The position numbers and the translations under genes were made by a program. A stretch of DNA of 60,040 bases from Phoronis australis (Eukaryota; Phoronida; Phoronidae), in assembly GCA_002633005.1 (NCBI GenBank), contig NMRA01000028.1, positions 214,421 to 274,460 on the forward strand. The letters run 5' to 3'. The notes beneath the pieces were generated by a model. It did not search any database, had not been told where the DNA came from, and saw only the letters and a program-made list of their open reading frames with translations. Shown here one piece after another: positions 1 to 11,129 of this stretch (positions within the stretch are counted from its first letter, which is position 1; each line of letters opens with the position of its first letter).

Positions 1-2
1 CC

Positions 3-158
3 ATTCAAGATCATTTTCTGCAATACCACGCACGTAAAATCACCCGTCAAGAAATTGTGGAAAACACGTCAATTCGCTACGTGGAGCAAGATGTGCTGCG
101 TTTGAAAGTATTAGAGTCCCTTTTAATTGCTTTTGAGAAGCCTATTTTGAATGAGTAG
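3..158 (+). pseudogene. Penelope-like element, C-terminal end of the ORF (partial)
   Basis: An open frame runs in from the left edge of the window and ends at TAG 156-158 after 51 codons. Its end (LRLKVLESLLIAFEKPILNE) has the form of the extreme C terminus of Penelope-like retroelements. There, a GIY-YIG endonuclease domain is followed by a Leu/Arg-rich helix of the type 'RL..EALLI...KP.LN'. The reverse transcriptase and the endonuclease core would lie left of the window. A hammerhead-like fold follows at 310-352, as expected for this class. Family assignment is by pattern only; it is a short piece and could come from a related GIY-YIG retroelement. Confidence 0.6.
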
Positions 159-309
159 CAAACAGGGTCGCGCCGCACGTTACACTTGTTTGCGTGACTT
201 TCCTGTTACCCCACTTCATTAGTCATTCTCTGCAGTATTTCACACCCGCCGTGTCTCACTGTGTGTGTCGTCAGCTTATACCCTGTGGTGGCATTACTGC
301 GTCATTTTA

Positions 310-352
310 TCTTCACTTGAGAATGAAACAAGTATGTTTCGAAATATCGTGT
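310..352 (+). other. hammerhead-ribozyme-like remnant downstream of a Penelope fragment
   Basis: GAAACA (325-330) and TGTTTC (335-340) form a perfect 6-bp hairpin with a four-base loop. It is followed directly by GAAAT (341-345) and preceded by CTTGAGA (316-322). Penelope-like elements carry hammerhead ribozymes with the order CTGATGA, stem II hairpin, GAAA. The stem and the GAAA are intact here, but the first core box has changed, so self-cleavage is doubtful. The call rests on motif order and on the Penelope context. Confidence 0.45.
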
Positions 353-489
353 GTCTTTTAATTATGTCGCTAGGTCAGTTACTGTATCTATGTTCAGTAG
401 AGAGTAGAGTTTTGATCAGAAAGTATGAACGCAACGGAATAAAGACCGTGAACAATGAAAAGTGTTGTGCATTCAACAAATTCTGTATA

Positions 490-1500
490 ACAGAAAACTT
501 GCTCCCGAAGTAGTCATTGCTAAATTTAATAAAGATCTTGTAGAACGTTTAGGAGATACAGCCTTGGGCACAAAAACAAACAAAACTGCCACTAGGAGGC
601 GCCACAGTAGTCCAAGTTATCGGAAAATCATCGTCAACAGTCTTCCTCATAGTAAGAACATACATGCCAATTTTCGCAATCATTTTTAAAGTGGTTTGGT
701 TGTTAGAGGGGCAGACGCGAAAAAAAACTACTCAAAAACAGTAATAATGGCCACTACATGGTGCAAAATGCCTCGAATCATCCGAAAACAAGACGATATC
801 GTCAACTCATTATTAATAGATGCCTATGTACTAAATTTCACAAAAATCGATTGAAGACCTTTGAAGATACAGAGGCAAACGTAAAAAATCAAAATTGCCA
901 CCAGGGGGCACAGTGGTATTCGGGTTGGTCCGAAATTTGTCGCCCTCTGTCGTCAACCCCATAGGAACAAACTTGCCGAATTTCAATAAGATCCTGCAAG
1001 GGGTTTAGGAGATACAGCCGCGGATGCTGGACGCCCGGACGCCAAGACAGATACGATAGCAATATGCGACCAATATGTGGGCGCATAAAAACAAAATTAC
1101 CAACGCCAGGGGGTAGGGTGGGGGGGGGGCACTACAGTATAGAGACTAGTCTTAAAACCAATGTCAGCTGTACTACTTACTCTCAATCTGGGCACATCTG
1201 CCAAATTTCATAGTGATACTTCAAGCAGTATGGTGAATAGAGAGATGGATTCCAAATATAGTCTTACAATAATAGTAATGTGGGTGCATAAAAATGGCGG
1301 CACAGAATATGTGGAATAAGTTGGATAATGGGAAGGTGTCGTCACCTTTGAACAGACATCTTGTCGCCAAATAGCATGAAAACCTGTTAGAATCCATCCC
1401 AATATTTGCTAAAGCTATCCTGGTAATCTGTGATGAAAGTTCTGTAAAATTTTCACAACCGTCTTTCCATAAAATGGTTTTAGAGATATAGCATGATGTC
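490..1500 (+). repeat. dispersed repeat family C, cluster 1
   Basis: The block is made of diverged modules. Each has a 'gccactagggggc' box, a 'gtccgaaa' box, a 'caaatttcataaagatcctgc' box and a 'ggtttaggagatacagc' box. One copy ends in 'gatagcaatatg' followed by 'gtgggcgcataaaaa' (about 1040-1090). The same boxes recur at 4245-5580, 5930-6240, 7685-8115, 41400-42006 and 42575-42735, always on the plus strand. The A-rich tail suggests a retroposed unit, such as a LINE 3' tail or a SINE-like unit, but I see no coding region attached. A poly-G run lies at 1110-1130. Confidence 0.7.
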
Positions 1501-1899
1501 AGATGGAAGGACTGCGGACAGAGAAACGTTGATCAAGGCAATAAGCATCCACATGTATAAATGGAGGCATGAAAACTATGAATTAAAACCAAATTCTACC
1601 AATTTTATCTTGAACATTAATGATAGACATGTTCACAACTTAAAATTACCTGTAAAAACCATTATCAACAATGCAAGCAGCAAGATGTTCCAAATATTTT
1701 GTAACGATGAACATAACATGAAAAATGGAAAAATTAACATAAAAAAATTCATTACTGATTTATTAGTGAATAATAGTAAACTGATCGTGACTCAACAGGA
1801 AAAAAGTGGAGAGAAGAGAACAGATTTCCTGATCTTAAGTGCTGCCACCTATCAGAGAGCAATGAGGTCCTTCAAACACTTTTATCACTGCTGGATGCC

Positions 1900-2900
1900 A
1901 ATGTAAACAAATTCAGGAAAAACTAGGACTCAAACCAGTTTCCTACCAATTAAATTGCATACCATTGTTACACATTTGACATGTTAAGCTACATATATCA
2001 AAACATTTCAATCTTCAAAAATAAGAACACCAATTATGTTAAAAAATTTCAATCATTACAAATATCTTTTCCGTGAGTTTCAACTCCAGTCTACACCAGT
2101 TTCCAACAACAGATGTCGCAGGATTATTAGTCTTCTTACATACCATATGTTGGTCATCGTTAGCAAAACGTCCCGGGTTCAGGGCCCGGTTAAGACAGAG
2201 ATCTTTTCAATAGGTCATGTGTATTAAGACTAAAATTCTTACTTATACCCTATCAACACGTTGATTCATAACAGCACAATTAATTGATTTTATAATAAAG
2301 TAACTAAATCAACATTTGTTTTTGACAGAAGGCATGTTTTTATTTCACCTTAACCTGTAAGCTGTAGGAGCATTATTAAAAATGCACTTTTAGTTCCTTA
2401 TTTTGTTTATAGATGGCATTACAAATCAGTTCCTTTATGACGTGTCAACTGCTTTACATTAATAGATTTATTGGTTTCCGTAAAATTCTAATGGTCCTCG
2501 ATACTAGTAACCCTTTATCAAGCATCTCAATATAAAAACATGAGATAAACTAAGGGGACCTCAAGCTGAGTTAGATCTCAGCACAAACCCATGGCATAAC
2601 TCAGAGGGCAGCCATGAGGCAAGTAGACATTCTCTTCATGCAAGATCATCAGTTTAGGTATGACAGTGACTTAAAATATCTTTTACTGAATTAGAACCTT
2701 TTGCACAAACAAAACTGTCAAGCCTAGTGGGCGAAAACTCAAAAGCATTGCATTTTACAAATAATTGGGCGCCCCCCCCCACCCCCCCCAACTTGCACAC
2801 AGTAACAAGAATACTCATTACTAGCTCTGTAATGGAGTTTGTGTATTTTGCTGATTGACTGGTCATCAAAATGTGGCTAACATTCATTTCCACACAAACC
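1900..2900. other. non-coding stretch, no gene seen
   Basis: AT-rich sequence downstream of gene 1, with a long poly-C tract at 2769-2789. The segment 2720-2760 ('caagcctagtgggcgaaaac' and onward) is repeated with changes at 6583-6620 inside gene 1, so it is a small dispersed repeat. I find no convincing exon or RNA gene. Confidence 0.5.
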
Positions 2901-2902
2901 TA

Positions 2903-3007
2903 TTACTGATTCTGCCCAGCAACTCTGACCAGAGCCTTACAATTGTTTATGACTTTCCATGCTGGGTGTGTAATGAACCACAGATAATGAAGTTCTGGAA
3001 TTGTGCT
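2903..3007 (-). CDS. gene 1 exon 7 (terminal or next-to-last)
   Basis: Behind acceptor GGTGGTAATTTTCAG, phase 0 reads STIPELHYLWFITHPAWKVI and continues NNCKALVRVAGQNQ to TAA at 2903-2905. A donor (AACAATT/GTAAGG) at 2941 would instead end the exon after NN in phase 1 and require further exons to the left, which I could not find. The residue pattern looks coding but the 3' end of the gene is open. Confidence 0.45.
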   Translation of the reverse strand, partial: STIPELHYLWFITHPAWKVINNCKALVRVAGQNQ

Positions 3008-6000
3008 CTGAAAATTACCACCAGTGACACGAGAATGCTCTGAGTACATTTTAGAAGTGAAGTAAGCTTTTGAGTAAAGGAAAATGTTAATTTTGACAAT
3101 AAATTTCAGTAAACTGCTGTTGAAATTCGAAGATTGTTGCAATTCTTCACCTAGTTAGCACACACTTGTGAAATTCAATTTTCTCCAAAAAAATAAAGAC
3201 CAAGAAAATATTTAGTATTATATTACAAGCATTGTTTGTACTGCGTGGATGTCAAAGAGCAAAATGTTTCCATCAAGGTATGGGCATTAAAAACATGTCT
3301 AAACTGGTTATTTTGGCAATTAGATTTTGTGAAACAGGTGAAGAATGACTGTAATCTTCATATCAAACTCAGGCAAATAACACATAATTACCTTTTTCTT
3401 TGTGGGTTTATAATTCTGTATGAACTTCAATTCACAGTCCTGGCAAGGCATGGCATCTGTTCGTATTTCACCTTCGTAGAAACCACACTTGGAACACTAA
3501 AGAATGGATTGAGAACAGAATGTCCACAATAGGCACCCAGATATGGTGTGTAAACGCATGACAAGAGTGTTTAAAGTGGTGCAGAACAAGATGAATCTAG
3601 CTGTCCCAAGCTGGAAAGTGTTTTGCATTACAGTGTTCTCCCATTGAGACCAACTTGTTTGATTGTATAGCACAACAACAAGTTGGGCGGATGACCACTG
3701 TAGCTAATATCTTAAGTCCATTCTGGCATTTATGGTTGAAGGGTCAGCTCTCTTACTTTGATAACTGCTCTAATCTCTGATAAGATCTATCTAACCTGAC
3801 TGGGCTCTGCTGTTAAAAATAAAAGTTAATTTATAAAATGTTTGAACAAAAACCAATAACATTTCTGAATTCCTTGTCAAATGGTGATCATGTTTAGTTT
3901 TTGAATCACCAAAATCGACCAACTACAACCGAAGTTAAGACAGTCTATTCTGACCCTGTACATACCAATGCACCCACCCGGATTTGACTGTGTTCACATG
4001 TGGTCAGTAATAAGCCTGGGAGATAATTGGCCTGCATGCTGTCATACCAGACAAAAGACTGTGCTAGGCAGTTAACAAAGGAGCTGGATGTTATCACAGG
4101 CTCACAACCACTCTATGTCTGGTAAAGTCATTGAACAGGAGACCTGCCATAATGTCTCTATAATTGCAACCTTTTAATTTGACTGTCAATTAATTTCATG
4201 AAAAATTGTCAAGGAACTGTAAGATAGGAAGTTAAATGTAATGTACAAGAATTGCCACCAGAGGACACAATGGTAGTCACTTTTAGACGTTGTCACGGTC
4301 ATAGGAAAACATTTGACAAATTTCACAAAATCCTGCCACAGATGTTAACAAAAAATTGCCTCTAGGGGACACCCTGAGTAATCAAACAGGCCTAAAAAGA
4401 ATGTAAGGAATGCTAAACTTCATAATGATCCTTTGAGTGCAAGGTTTGCCTCATAGAGGGGTGGACATCAACAAACAGTCAAGAAAGCAATAAAAATAGC
4501 AACTAATTAGCACAGAATACATCAAATCTGTCTGAAAATCTACTGAAAAGCATCATCGTCTTATATCTGCCAAACTCAAGGAATTCCAAACATAAAAATA
4601 TAATGGTTGGGGCACTGGAGAACTCGAATCAATCAGAAACTCACTGTCATCCATTCTAAGATTCATTGGAACATGATCTTAGTATCAGATAAATTTCACA
4701 AAGATTCCGTAAGATACAGTCATCGACGCAAATAAAATCGGCACGAGGGGATGACGTAGTATATGGACCTTTCCAAAAATCAACATCACTCCTGGTATTT
4801 TCATCAGGAATACATCTGCCAATTGTCATTATGATCCCAGTGTTTCTCCAGTGGATGCAGAACACGTGGGTATGGGAAGTGGGATCCCCCACTCTTTGGG
4901 GGATTTCAGTGGAAGGCCTCCCCACAAATTTGAAGGAAAGGGGAAAAATGGTTAAGTTTAACAAGGAGAAAAGTTCAAAATCCGATTTTAAACTATTATT
5001 TGACATGTTTGATTTACAAACATTGGCAGTAGCTGTGTAACCTGTGCATTGCGTATTCATTTTTACTAGCGATTTTGATGTGGCGTTGAAGTTTTCTCCG
5101 CCAGGATTAGGCATGTGGCGGTCAATTCGGGCAAGATTAAGAGTGGTGGGGGCCAAAAAGAACCATGGCAGGCTACTTAGATTCTTACACACAGGGGAAA
5201 CACTGTGATCCTTTGAGTGATTTGGTGGAAAGAGTGGTGGACGCCAAAAAAAGAAAAATAGCATACAATATAATTGACCACTAGGTAGCGCAGAATACAT
5301 AAAATCTGTTCGCAAAATGGAAAGGCATAGCTCTGTGAATTTGCATATGTGGTCCTCTGAGCAGTTTGGAGAATAAGTGGCAGACTGCAAAAAACAAACT
5401 GAAAAGTAACAAAAATGGCTACCATGTAGCCTTAAAATATGTCAAATCCATCCCAAAATTAAACAGTGTTGTCATATTCATAACAAAAATTGTTTGCCAA
5501 ATTTCATGAAAAGCTATCACGGAAGTCTGAAGATACAGAGGCAAATGTAAAAAATAGAATTACCACAAGGGGGCACTATGGTACAAGCTGTGAATAATTT
5601 GCTTACAGGGAAAACACATGTTTTTAAAGATATGCGGGAACTTTCAGCCTTGTTCGGAGCAGCTTGCACCACGATCAAAGCGAGCGCGGCGCCAGAGTTG
5701 GACACAGTTGTGTTGACCGCATTGTGCATTGTTGAGCAAGACCCAATTAAATGTAATTACGTGGCCATAAACTGTAGTAACACCTCTGTCTGTACATACT
5801 GGCGAATTTTCAAAATGCATAAACCAATAATTTTTGTTAAAAATGAACATTACGGCAGTGGCTGGAAAAAGCAAAATAGCATGGTTTTCAAATTTTTAAA
5901 TATCAATACAAACATTGGTTAGTGAATGAAGATATGAAGATAAACAACTGGATTTTGGGAGATACAGTACCAGATACTACACAGCAGACACAGGGATGCC

Positions 6001-9000
6001 CAGACAGAGATGATAGCAATATGCTAACACATGCGTTATTTGGGCGCATGAAAATTGCCACTGGGGGCACACGAGTAGTCGTATTGGTCCAAAACACATC
6101 ATTGGCTCGATATGAAGACATCTAACAAATCTCATTGAGATCCTGCAAGGGGTTTAGGAGATACAGCAGTGTACGCCAGAATGCTGGACACCCAGACCCA
6201 GATGAACGCAATATATATATAGATATGTGGGCGTACAAAAATTAACCCACCCGCAACTGACTGCCATTCTTTTGGGCTTTCATCTTCTTTTCCAACATGT
6301 CGTCCAAGAAGGAACTCTTTCTGGATCCTGTCTCCTTTGAACTTCCGGCTTTCATAGGCTCTTTATTAGCCTTCTTCAGACTGTGATTGAAGTTGACTTT
6401 TTTGATGTCTGAAGCTTCAGGTTTGGTAACCTTTGACCTATGACTGCTAGATGGAGAGGGCTGAAAAGAAATATAAGCTTAAAAATATTATGATTTACAA
6501 ACTTATTTACTGGAAATTCAAATTCAATTGCAAGGATCAAAACATGGCAACAAAAAACAAAAAGTGATGTCATCTTCACCAAGCCTGGTGGACGAAAACT
6601 CAAAAGCAAAGCGCACATAATAAAACTTACTAACTTTCAAAATAGACGCACCATATTGAAATTCACTAACCCGCCATACAGTAATCAGGTCTTTGGATAG
6701 TGCCACCTACAGATACCCCGTTATGCAGACGGTAGGTTTCAACCTACTGGTATAAAGAGTGTTTTAACACATTTCCTGGCATCATAATGCCAGCAAATTT
6801 CCACTGCTGTGCAGTGGGTTACACTAATGCCTTACAGAAACCTTATGAAATATCAATGGATGAACAACTGAGGACATCATGTTCCATACATTTCCAATTG
6901 CACCAAAATATCCGCTACAAAGCAAGTAGCTGCGGCTGATAAAGCAGGGAAATTTTGTTCCCACCCTGTGTCAAAAAGCTAAAATATGTTAGTGAAGATA
7001 AACTAATCAAACAATGGGAGGGACTGACAGCGGAGTGTATTCCTTTGCTTTTACATTAATGAACCACCAAGTAGTAATTGAACTTCTGCCCAACATTAAT
7101 CTGAGTCGGGATCAATCGGAAGTCTGCACTTTCATGCACTCATTTCCGTAGAGTCCACTAATAAAACTGTGTAGCTCTATATTTGAGTTTGCATATTCTG
7201 TTGACTGTGAGTCATAATACTTTGGCAATAAATCCATTCATTTACACAGAAACCAATTAACCCTATCTGGGCTAAGCTACAATGGTTTGTGGATTTCTGA
7301 TGCTGCTTGTGAAAATGAACCACTGTTAATTAGGTGTGAAAATTTTGATAGGAAAATTACAAGCAGTCACTGTGAAATGATATTCTGTTATATCACCCAT
7401 TACATTCATATTTCCTTTAGTCAAGTTTATCCATCTTCCTCCCATAGAAGTTGCATCCCACACTGTGCAGTAATACGTCATTGGTGTTGGAAGGACAAAT
7501 AGAGTAATGCAGCGGAACAAAACTATCAAAGAATACAACAACAAATAACATGTGGAACTCCAATGTCATGCTCAAAGGTGCTCGAAGAATATTGCAGCAT
7601 TGTCGGTAAATACAGCCAGATTTGAGTTTCGTCATCTCGATGAATAGTCATGCTCATATGAATACACTTGCCAAAGCACATGAAAAACCTGTAAAGGGTT
7701 AAGGAGATACAGCCATAGATGCAAAAAAACAAAATGACCACTAGGAGATGCCACAGTATTTGGACCTGTTTGAAAATCACAGTCAGCTGTCACTCTTTCA
7801 GGAGAAGCACATCTGTAAATTTTCATAATTATCCTTCAAGTGGTTTGACAGACAGAGAGCCAGATGTCACTAGGGGGTACAGATTTTGTCAAGTCCATTT
7901 GACTTGAGAATTATAAAAGTAGTCACAAGTTGACGCAGAATACGTCGAACCTGTCCAAAAATGGAAAGGCATCGTTACCTTAGGTAGTCGGATTGGTCCA
8001 AAACTCATGCTCATCCGCCATCAGCTCCATTCATCCGATGCTGGAAGCCGGACACTCGGCACCCGAACAGAGATAACAGCAATATGTACCCATATAACTA
8101 TATGTGGGCATAAAAAACCACCCGCAGATAGTAGCTGTTGGTAAATGTAAATTTTTTGTTTGTGGTTGTTGAGTTGTTTAACAGCAAAATTGCTCAAAGG
8201 CAGGTTAAATCTTATCAATATTGCGGTTTGCAAACTATAGTGTGTTTGGCTGACTGTTCAACATTCCGGTGCATACAATGACAAGAGGTGACAAGCCAAT
8301 TTTTAAAGCCTGGACTCCAGCAATTATGGTCGGTTCTTTAGAAGCCCTGAAATCATTGCCAATTAGACTGACGGACAATTTGAGACCAATTTTATACTAA
8401 GTGGTCTCTGTTTGCTATATATTCAAGTTGTGCAATGGATAACAATATGACACCACACAAAAAATCATCACAATTTCCCAACCCTTTATATTTTAAAGTA
8501 CCGTAAGCACATATGAGCTCTATCAAGCCACCTTAACATTGTTACAGAAAATGGACACTTAGCTTCACAGTATATTTTCCGCATGTTGCAATGAAGCTCT
8601 TAGACATAGAAACACTGATGAGTTGTAACACAAAGGTAAGGGGCATAAAGCACTAATCGTGAACAATCATGGCAACAAATGCGACCCTGGTATTTACCTC
8701 AGAAGAAATATCAGCAGCTTTGTTTTCAGTAACTTTAGCTTTCTTTTCACTGAAAATGTAAAAGTGTAATAGTATGTTAAATAAGAGCAGGGAGTAAAAG
8801 TTTGTTTGGAACCAAACATGTTTTAAACAAAAAAACAAATAAACTTCGTTGGTATGATCATCGATTATCAAAAATATTCAGCTGGCGTTTTTCAAAGAGG
8901 AATACATGCTCAAAATCTGTAACACTTAAAGTCCATAAGAAGTGATTATTTTCACTCCCTAAGAATATGTAGAATATTTGTAAAACCATACCAGTTAGCA

Positions 9001-11120
9001 TTCCTTATCTTGGGCTTGGAGGGGATAACTAGTCCCCATAGTGGCTTAGAATTTTGTGAATGGTTGTAAATCATAGGTGTACTTGACACACGCTAGGCCA
9101 AATTGACTTGTAAGGTCAGTGAAAGCTGTTCTTTGTGAACTCCTGTCATACAATAGCACCAATAGGCCTATGTAAGTAAAAACAGCTTAACGAAAGGTTT
9201 GTGGTCCCGGCTGAGGAGAGAATTGCTTTATTAACCCTTGTGGATCAGTGAATAGCCAAGCCCAGGATGATGACTACTATAGTCAATACTCTGGGATCCA
9301 TATCTCAGATTTTTTATTTAATTTATATCCAAATAACAGATATCAACTAGTCATCCAAGTACCTTTTCAAAACAGTTTCCAAAGCCTTCATTTTTAATGG
9401 CAGATATCTCTGATGTTAGAAGGAAATTTAAAAATCTGAGAAACATTTTTCTCAACGATGCATGAAAAGAATCCTAAGTTGACACCTTAAGTGGTGGAGA
9501 TTGGGCAACTTGACTGGTTTGTGCACCACAGATTCTGCCAGTTTAGATCATAGACACCATGTTGTTGTGGTTAATTAAATCACTGTTGATGCTATCGTTT
9601 TAAAGACAATGAGGCCCACCATAAACACATTGGGGGCGAAAACAGTATTTTAAATTTTCGCTTTGAAAGTTTGTAAATAGCATATTTGAATAGTTCGTGA
9701 AAAGCACACATACACGTGATTAGATTTTTGAATTTTGAAAACTGGACGAGAAATGTAACTTTTACAACCTAAAACGTTTGTTTAATGTTGCCATAATATG
9801 TTCGTCATTAATTCTGCTGGGTGTGCAATATAATTGGGTCAATTACCAAACCACCAGGCAGAAGTTGGATTTTGAGGTAAGCCAAGTGTCATCATACAAT
9901 TCTTGGCATGTGGACTATAAAATAAGTAACCGAAATTTCATGAGAATTGACCCACCCAAGGCAGACAAATCAACATTTAAAACAGCTGAAAGCGTCACAA
10001 TGACCAATAAAAATTTGCCTTATAAATGAATTCAATTGCAGTAGTCGTTGCAAATAACTGGCATATCTAGTGCATAAATATAACATTGCTTTTGAAGAAA
10101 TGTCCTAATAAGCTACTAAAAATAAACACATAATTTTATGTGAACATTTTCTTAATGAAAAAATCCAAAAAGGCTGTCGACAACATTGAATAGCTTATAA
10201 GACTGAAACTGTTATTATTGGTTCATTATGTCACTCACAATAAAGAAAAAAAAACAGATCTGAACTCAGGTGACACGCCCCTCTTCATGTGCTAACAGGA
10301 AATACTCTTTCATGTTGTTTTAAAGAAAATTTAATAATTGTACCACTCAAAATGTAGTTTTATCCACCTTAGAAATGATTAAATCCCATTTCGCTGCCGT
10401 TTGAGTCCCTAAAACATCCGTAATGTCTTGAAACGACCACTTTACTCTACCAGAGCGTCTACTGCTCAGTTGTCTCCCCTTGTTATGCAAGTCGACCATT
10501 TCAGCAGATTGTTTGCACAATCAGCTGATTTTCAAACGGCTGAACTCACCTCTCAGGAACAAAACCAAGGTCAAACGCCTTCCAAGGCCCCACAGTGTAC
10601 CACCCTTGTTTACCTGTTGGTCTAGTTATCACGGCTTTGCGTCGAGGCCGAGAGCGCACTAGAACAAAATATGCAGGCCTACTTGTAAGCACTTGACTAG
10701 TTCAAACGAACACATGTCCGGTCGCTGGAAACCGAAAGCTAAACAAAGTGCGATCTTTGACAGATACTTTAAGTCCAAATACAGAGGGCAACTAATGACA
10801 CATTTGGGGAGGCTGTTCGGTAAATCAACACCACAGTTACCCACAAAATGAAAATGGATTTGAGCCTTTTGCCTGTCGATGCACGAAGCCGAGAACACGA
10901 GGTTGGTCCAAGCTGTCCAAGGCAAGGCGAAGCCGACGCCCGGCGCAGTTCTAGTCTTAGTTCTGGGATTGAATTTGAGTTCAAAAACTGTTTCAATCTG
11001 TTTGCAATTCAGACATATGATTAAACAAGAGTCAATCATGATTTTCTCACCATTGGTTGTCTCAGTCTTGGAAGTATTTTCTGCAGAAACACGACTTTTT
11101 TCACCACTGTTGGACGCCAT
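2903..11120 (-). CDS. gene 1: seven-exon gene for an unrecognised Lys/Ser-rich protein with a C4 zinc-finger-like exon
   Basis: Hand-built model: exons 11120-11051, 10426-10368, 9409-9363, 8749-8698, 6460-6251, 3496-3392 and 3007-(2941 or 2903). Every intron is GT-AG, and phases run 1, 0, 2, 0, 0, 0 without conflict. The first six exons give 181 codons. The protein starts MASNSGEK in a good context (CCAGAAGATGGCG). It is rich in Lys, Ser and Glu, has a helix-like stretch ending RKSSFLDDMLEKKMKAQK, then a CxxC...CxxC exon. No signal peptide or membrane segment is visible, so a nuclear or cytoplasmic protein is likely. I do not recognise the family. Introns carry repeat family C and one copy of the 9.45-kb repeat. 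The weakest points are the exon 2 acceptor, the GTGGGT donor of exon 5 and the 3' end. Confidence 0.65.
3392..3496 (-). CDS. gene 1 exon 6, C4 zinc-finger-like
   Basis: 105 bp, exactly 35 codons, phase 0 to 0. The acceptor is CAATCCATTCTTTAG and the donor is AAAAG/GTAATT. It reads CSKCGFYEGEIRTDAMPCQD, then CELKFIQNYKPTKKK. Two CxxC pairs separated by 13 residues make a zinc-ribbon or treble-clef type site plausible. I do not recognise the family. Confidence 0.7.
3500..4240. other. intron 5 of gene 1, left part, no feature seen
   Basis: AT-rich sequence between exon 6 and the family C block. No exon, RNA gene or repeat copy recognised. Confidence 0.4.
4245..5580 (+). repeat. dispersed repeat family C, cluster 2 (gene 1 intron)
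   Basis: Diverged copies of the family C boxes: 'attgccaccagaggacaca' near 4250, 'caaatttcacaaaatcctgcc' near 4318, 'ccactaggtagcgcagaata' near 5278, and 'agatacagaggcaaatgtaa' near 5530. A 244-codon open frame on the minus strand (5390-4656) crosses these repeats. It is not a credible gene because it follows the repeat modules and has no known domain. Confidence 0.6.
5930..6240 (+). repeat. dispersed repeat family C, cluster 3
   Basis: Contains 'gggagatacag', 'gatgatagcaatatgctaac', 'gggcgcatgaaaattgccac', 'gatcctgcaaggggtttagg' and a terminal 'atgtgggcgtacaaaaatta' about ten bases from exon 5 of gene 1. The copy ends almost at the exon 5 donor, so the element may have landed next to it. 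Confidence 0.65.
6251..6460 (-). CDS. gene 1 exon 5
   Basis: 210 bp, 70 codons, behind acceptor TTATATTTCTTTTCAG. It starts PSPSSSHRSKVTKPEAS and ends KKMKAQKNGSQLR. The model uses donor GCGG/GTGGGT. If this donor is skipped, the frame reaches TAA three codons later (6243-6245), so a shorter protein made by intron retention is possible. This is the longest and most clearly coding exon of gene 1: basic, serine-rich, with a predicted amphipathic helix near its end. Confidence 0.7.
7685..8115 (+). repeat. dispersed repeat family C, cluster 4 (gene 1 intron 4)
   Basis: Modules with 'ggttaaggagatacagcc', 'gaccactaggagatgccaca', and the terminal 'agagataacagcaatatg' followed by 'atgtgggcataaaaaacc' (about 8070-8120). 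Same orientation as the other clusters. The rest of 6460-8698 shows no exon. Confidence 0.65.
8698..8749 (-). CDS. gene 1 exon 4
   Basis: 52 bp between acceptor TACATTTTCAG and donor TGAG/GTAAAT. It reads (S)EKKAKVTENKAADISSE and ends in phase 0. Both splice sites are good, and the composition (Lys, Glu, Ala, Ser) matches the flanking exons. Confidence 0.65.
9363..9409 (-). CDS. gene 1 exon 3
   Basis: 47 bp behind a strong acceptor (TTTCCTTCTAACATCAG) with donor AAAAG/GTACTT. In phase 0 it reads RYLPLKMKALETVLK plus two bases, which join to the T of exon 4 to give Ser. A second open phase exists but would put a stop at the exon 4 junction. Confidence 0.6.
9450..9915 (+). repeat. copy 1 of a 460-bp inverted dispersed pair with an exon-like frame
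   Basis: This segment matches, in reverse, 39170-39625 with roughly 80-85% identity by eye. Both copies hold an open frame (copy 1 includes FYNLKRLFNVAII and LLGVQYNWVNY) that ends QLDFE or KLDFE at an identical GAG/GTAAGCC splice-donor sequence (9875 in copy 1). Of eleven codon differences across the last 28 codons, four are silent and seven change the residue, so strong protein constraint is not evident. It may be a transposable-element exon or a duplicated host exon; I do not recognise it. Confidence 0.65.
10368..10426 (-). CDS. gene 1 exon 2
   Basis: 59 bp reading (G)DITDVLGTQTAAKWDLIISK after joining to the single base left by exon 1. The acceptor is TTTCAAG and the donor is TAAG/GTGGAT. 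It converts phase 1 to phase 0, exactly what exons 1 and 3 need. The splice signals are moderate, so the call rests mainly on frame agreement. Confidence 0.5.
11051..11120 (-). CDS. gene 1 exon 1 (start codon)
   Basis: 23 codons plus one base (MASNSGEKSRVSAENTSKTE...), ending at donor AATG/GTGAGA. The ATG sits in a vertebrate-like Kozak context, and the sequence upstream (11121-11200) is richer in CpG than its surroundings, as a promoter or 5' UTR would be. A longer frame on this strand (11315-10659) runs through the donor into the intron and is not itself convincing. Confidence 0.6.
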
Positions 11121-11129
11121 CTTCTGGAC

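Noticed and set aside
1493-1906. 137-codon plus-strand frame rich in Lys and Asn
   Set aside because: It begins inside a repeat module, the composition follows the AT-rich base content, and no domain or splice sites are recognisable.
4656-5390. 244-codon open frame on the minus strand
   Set aside because: It runs across diverged repeat family C modules, has no domain or splice logic, and its length is better explained by chance openness of the repeat.
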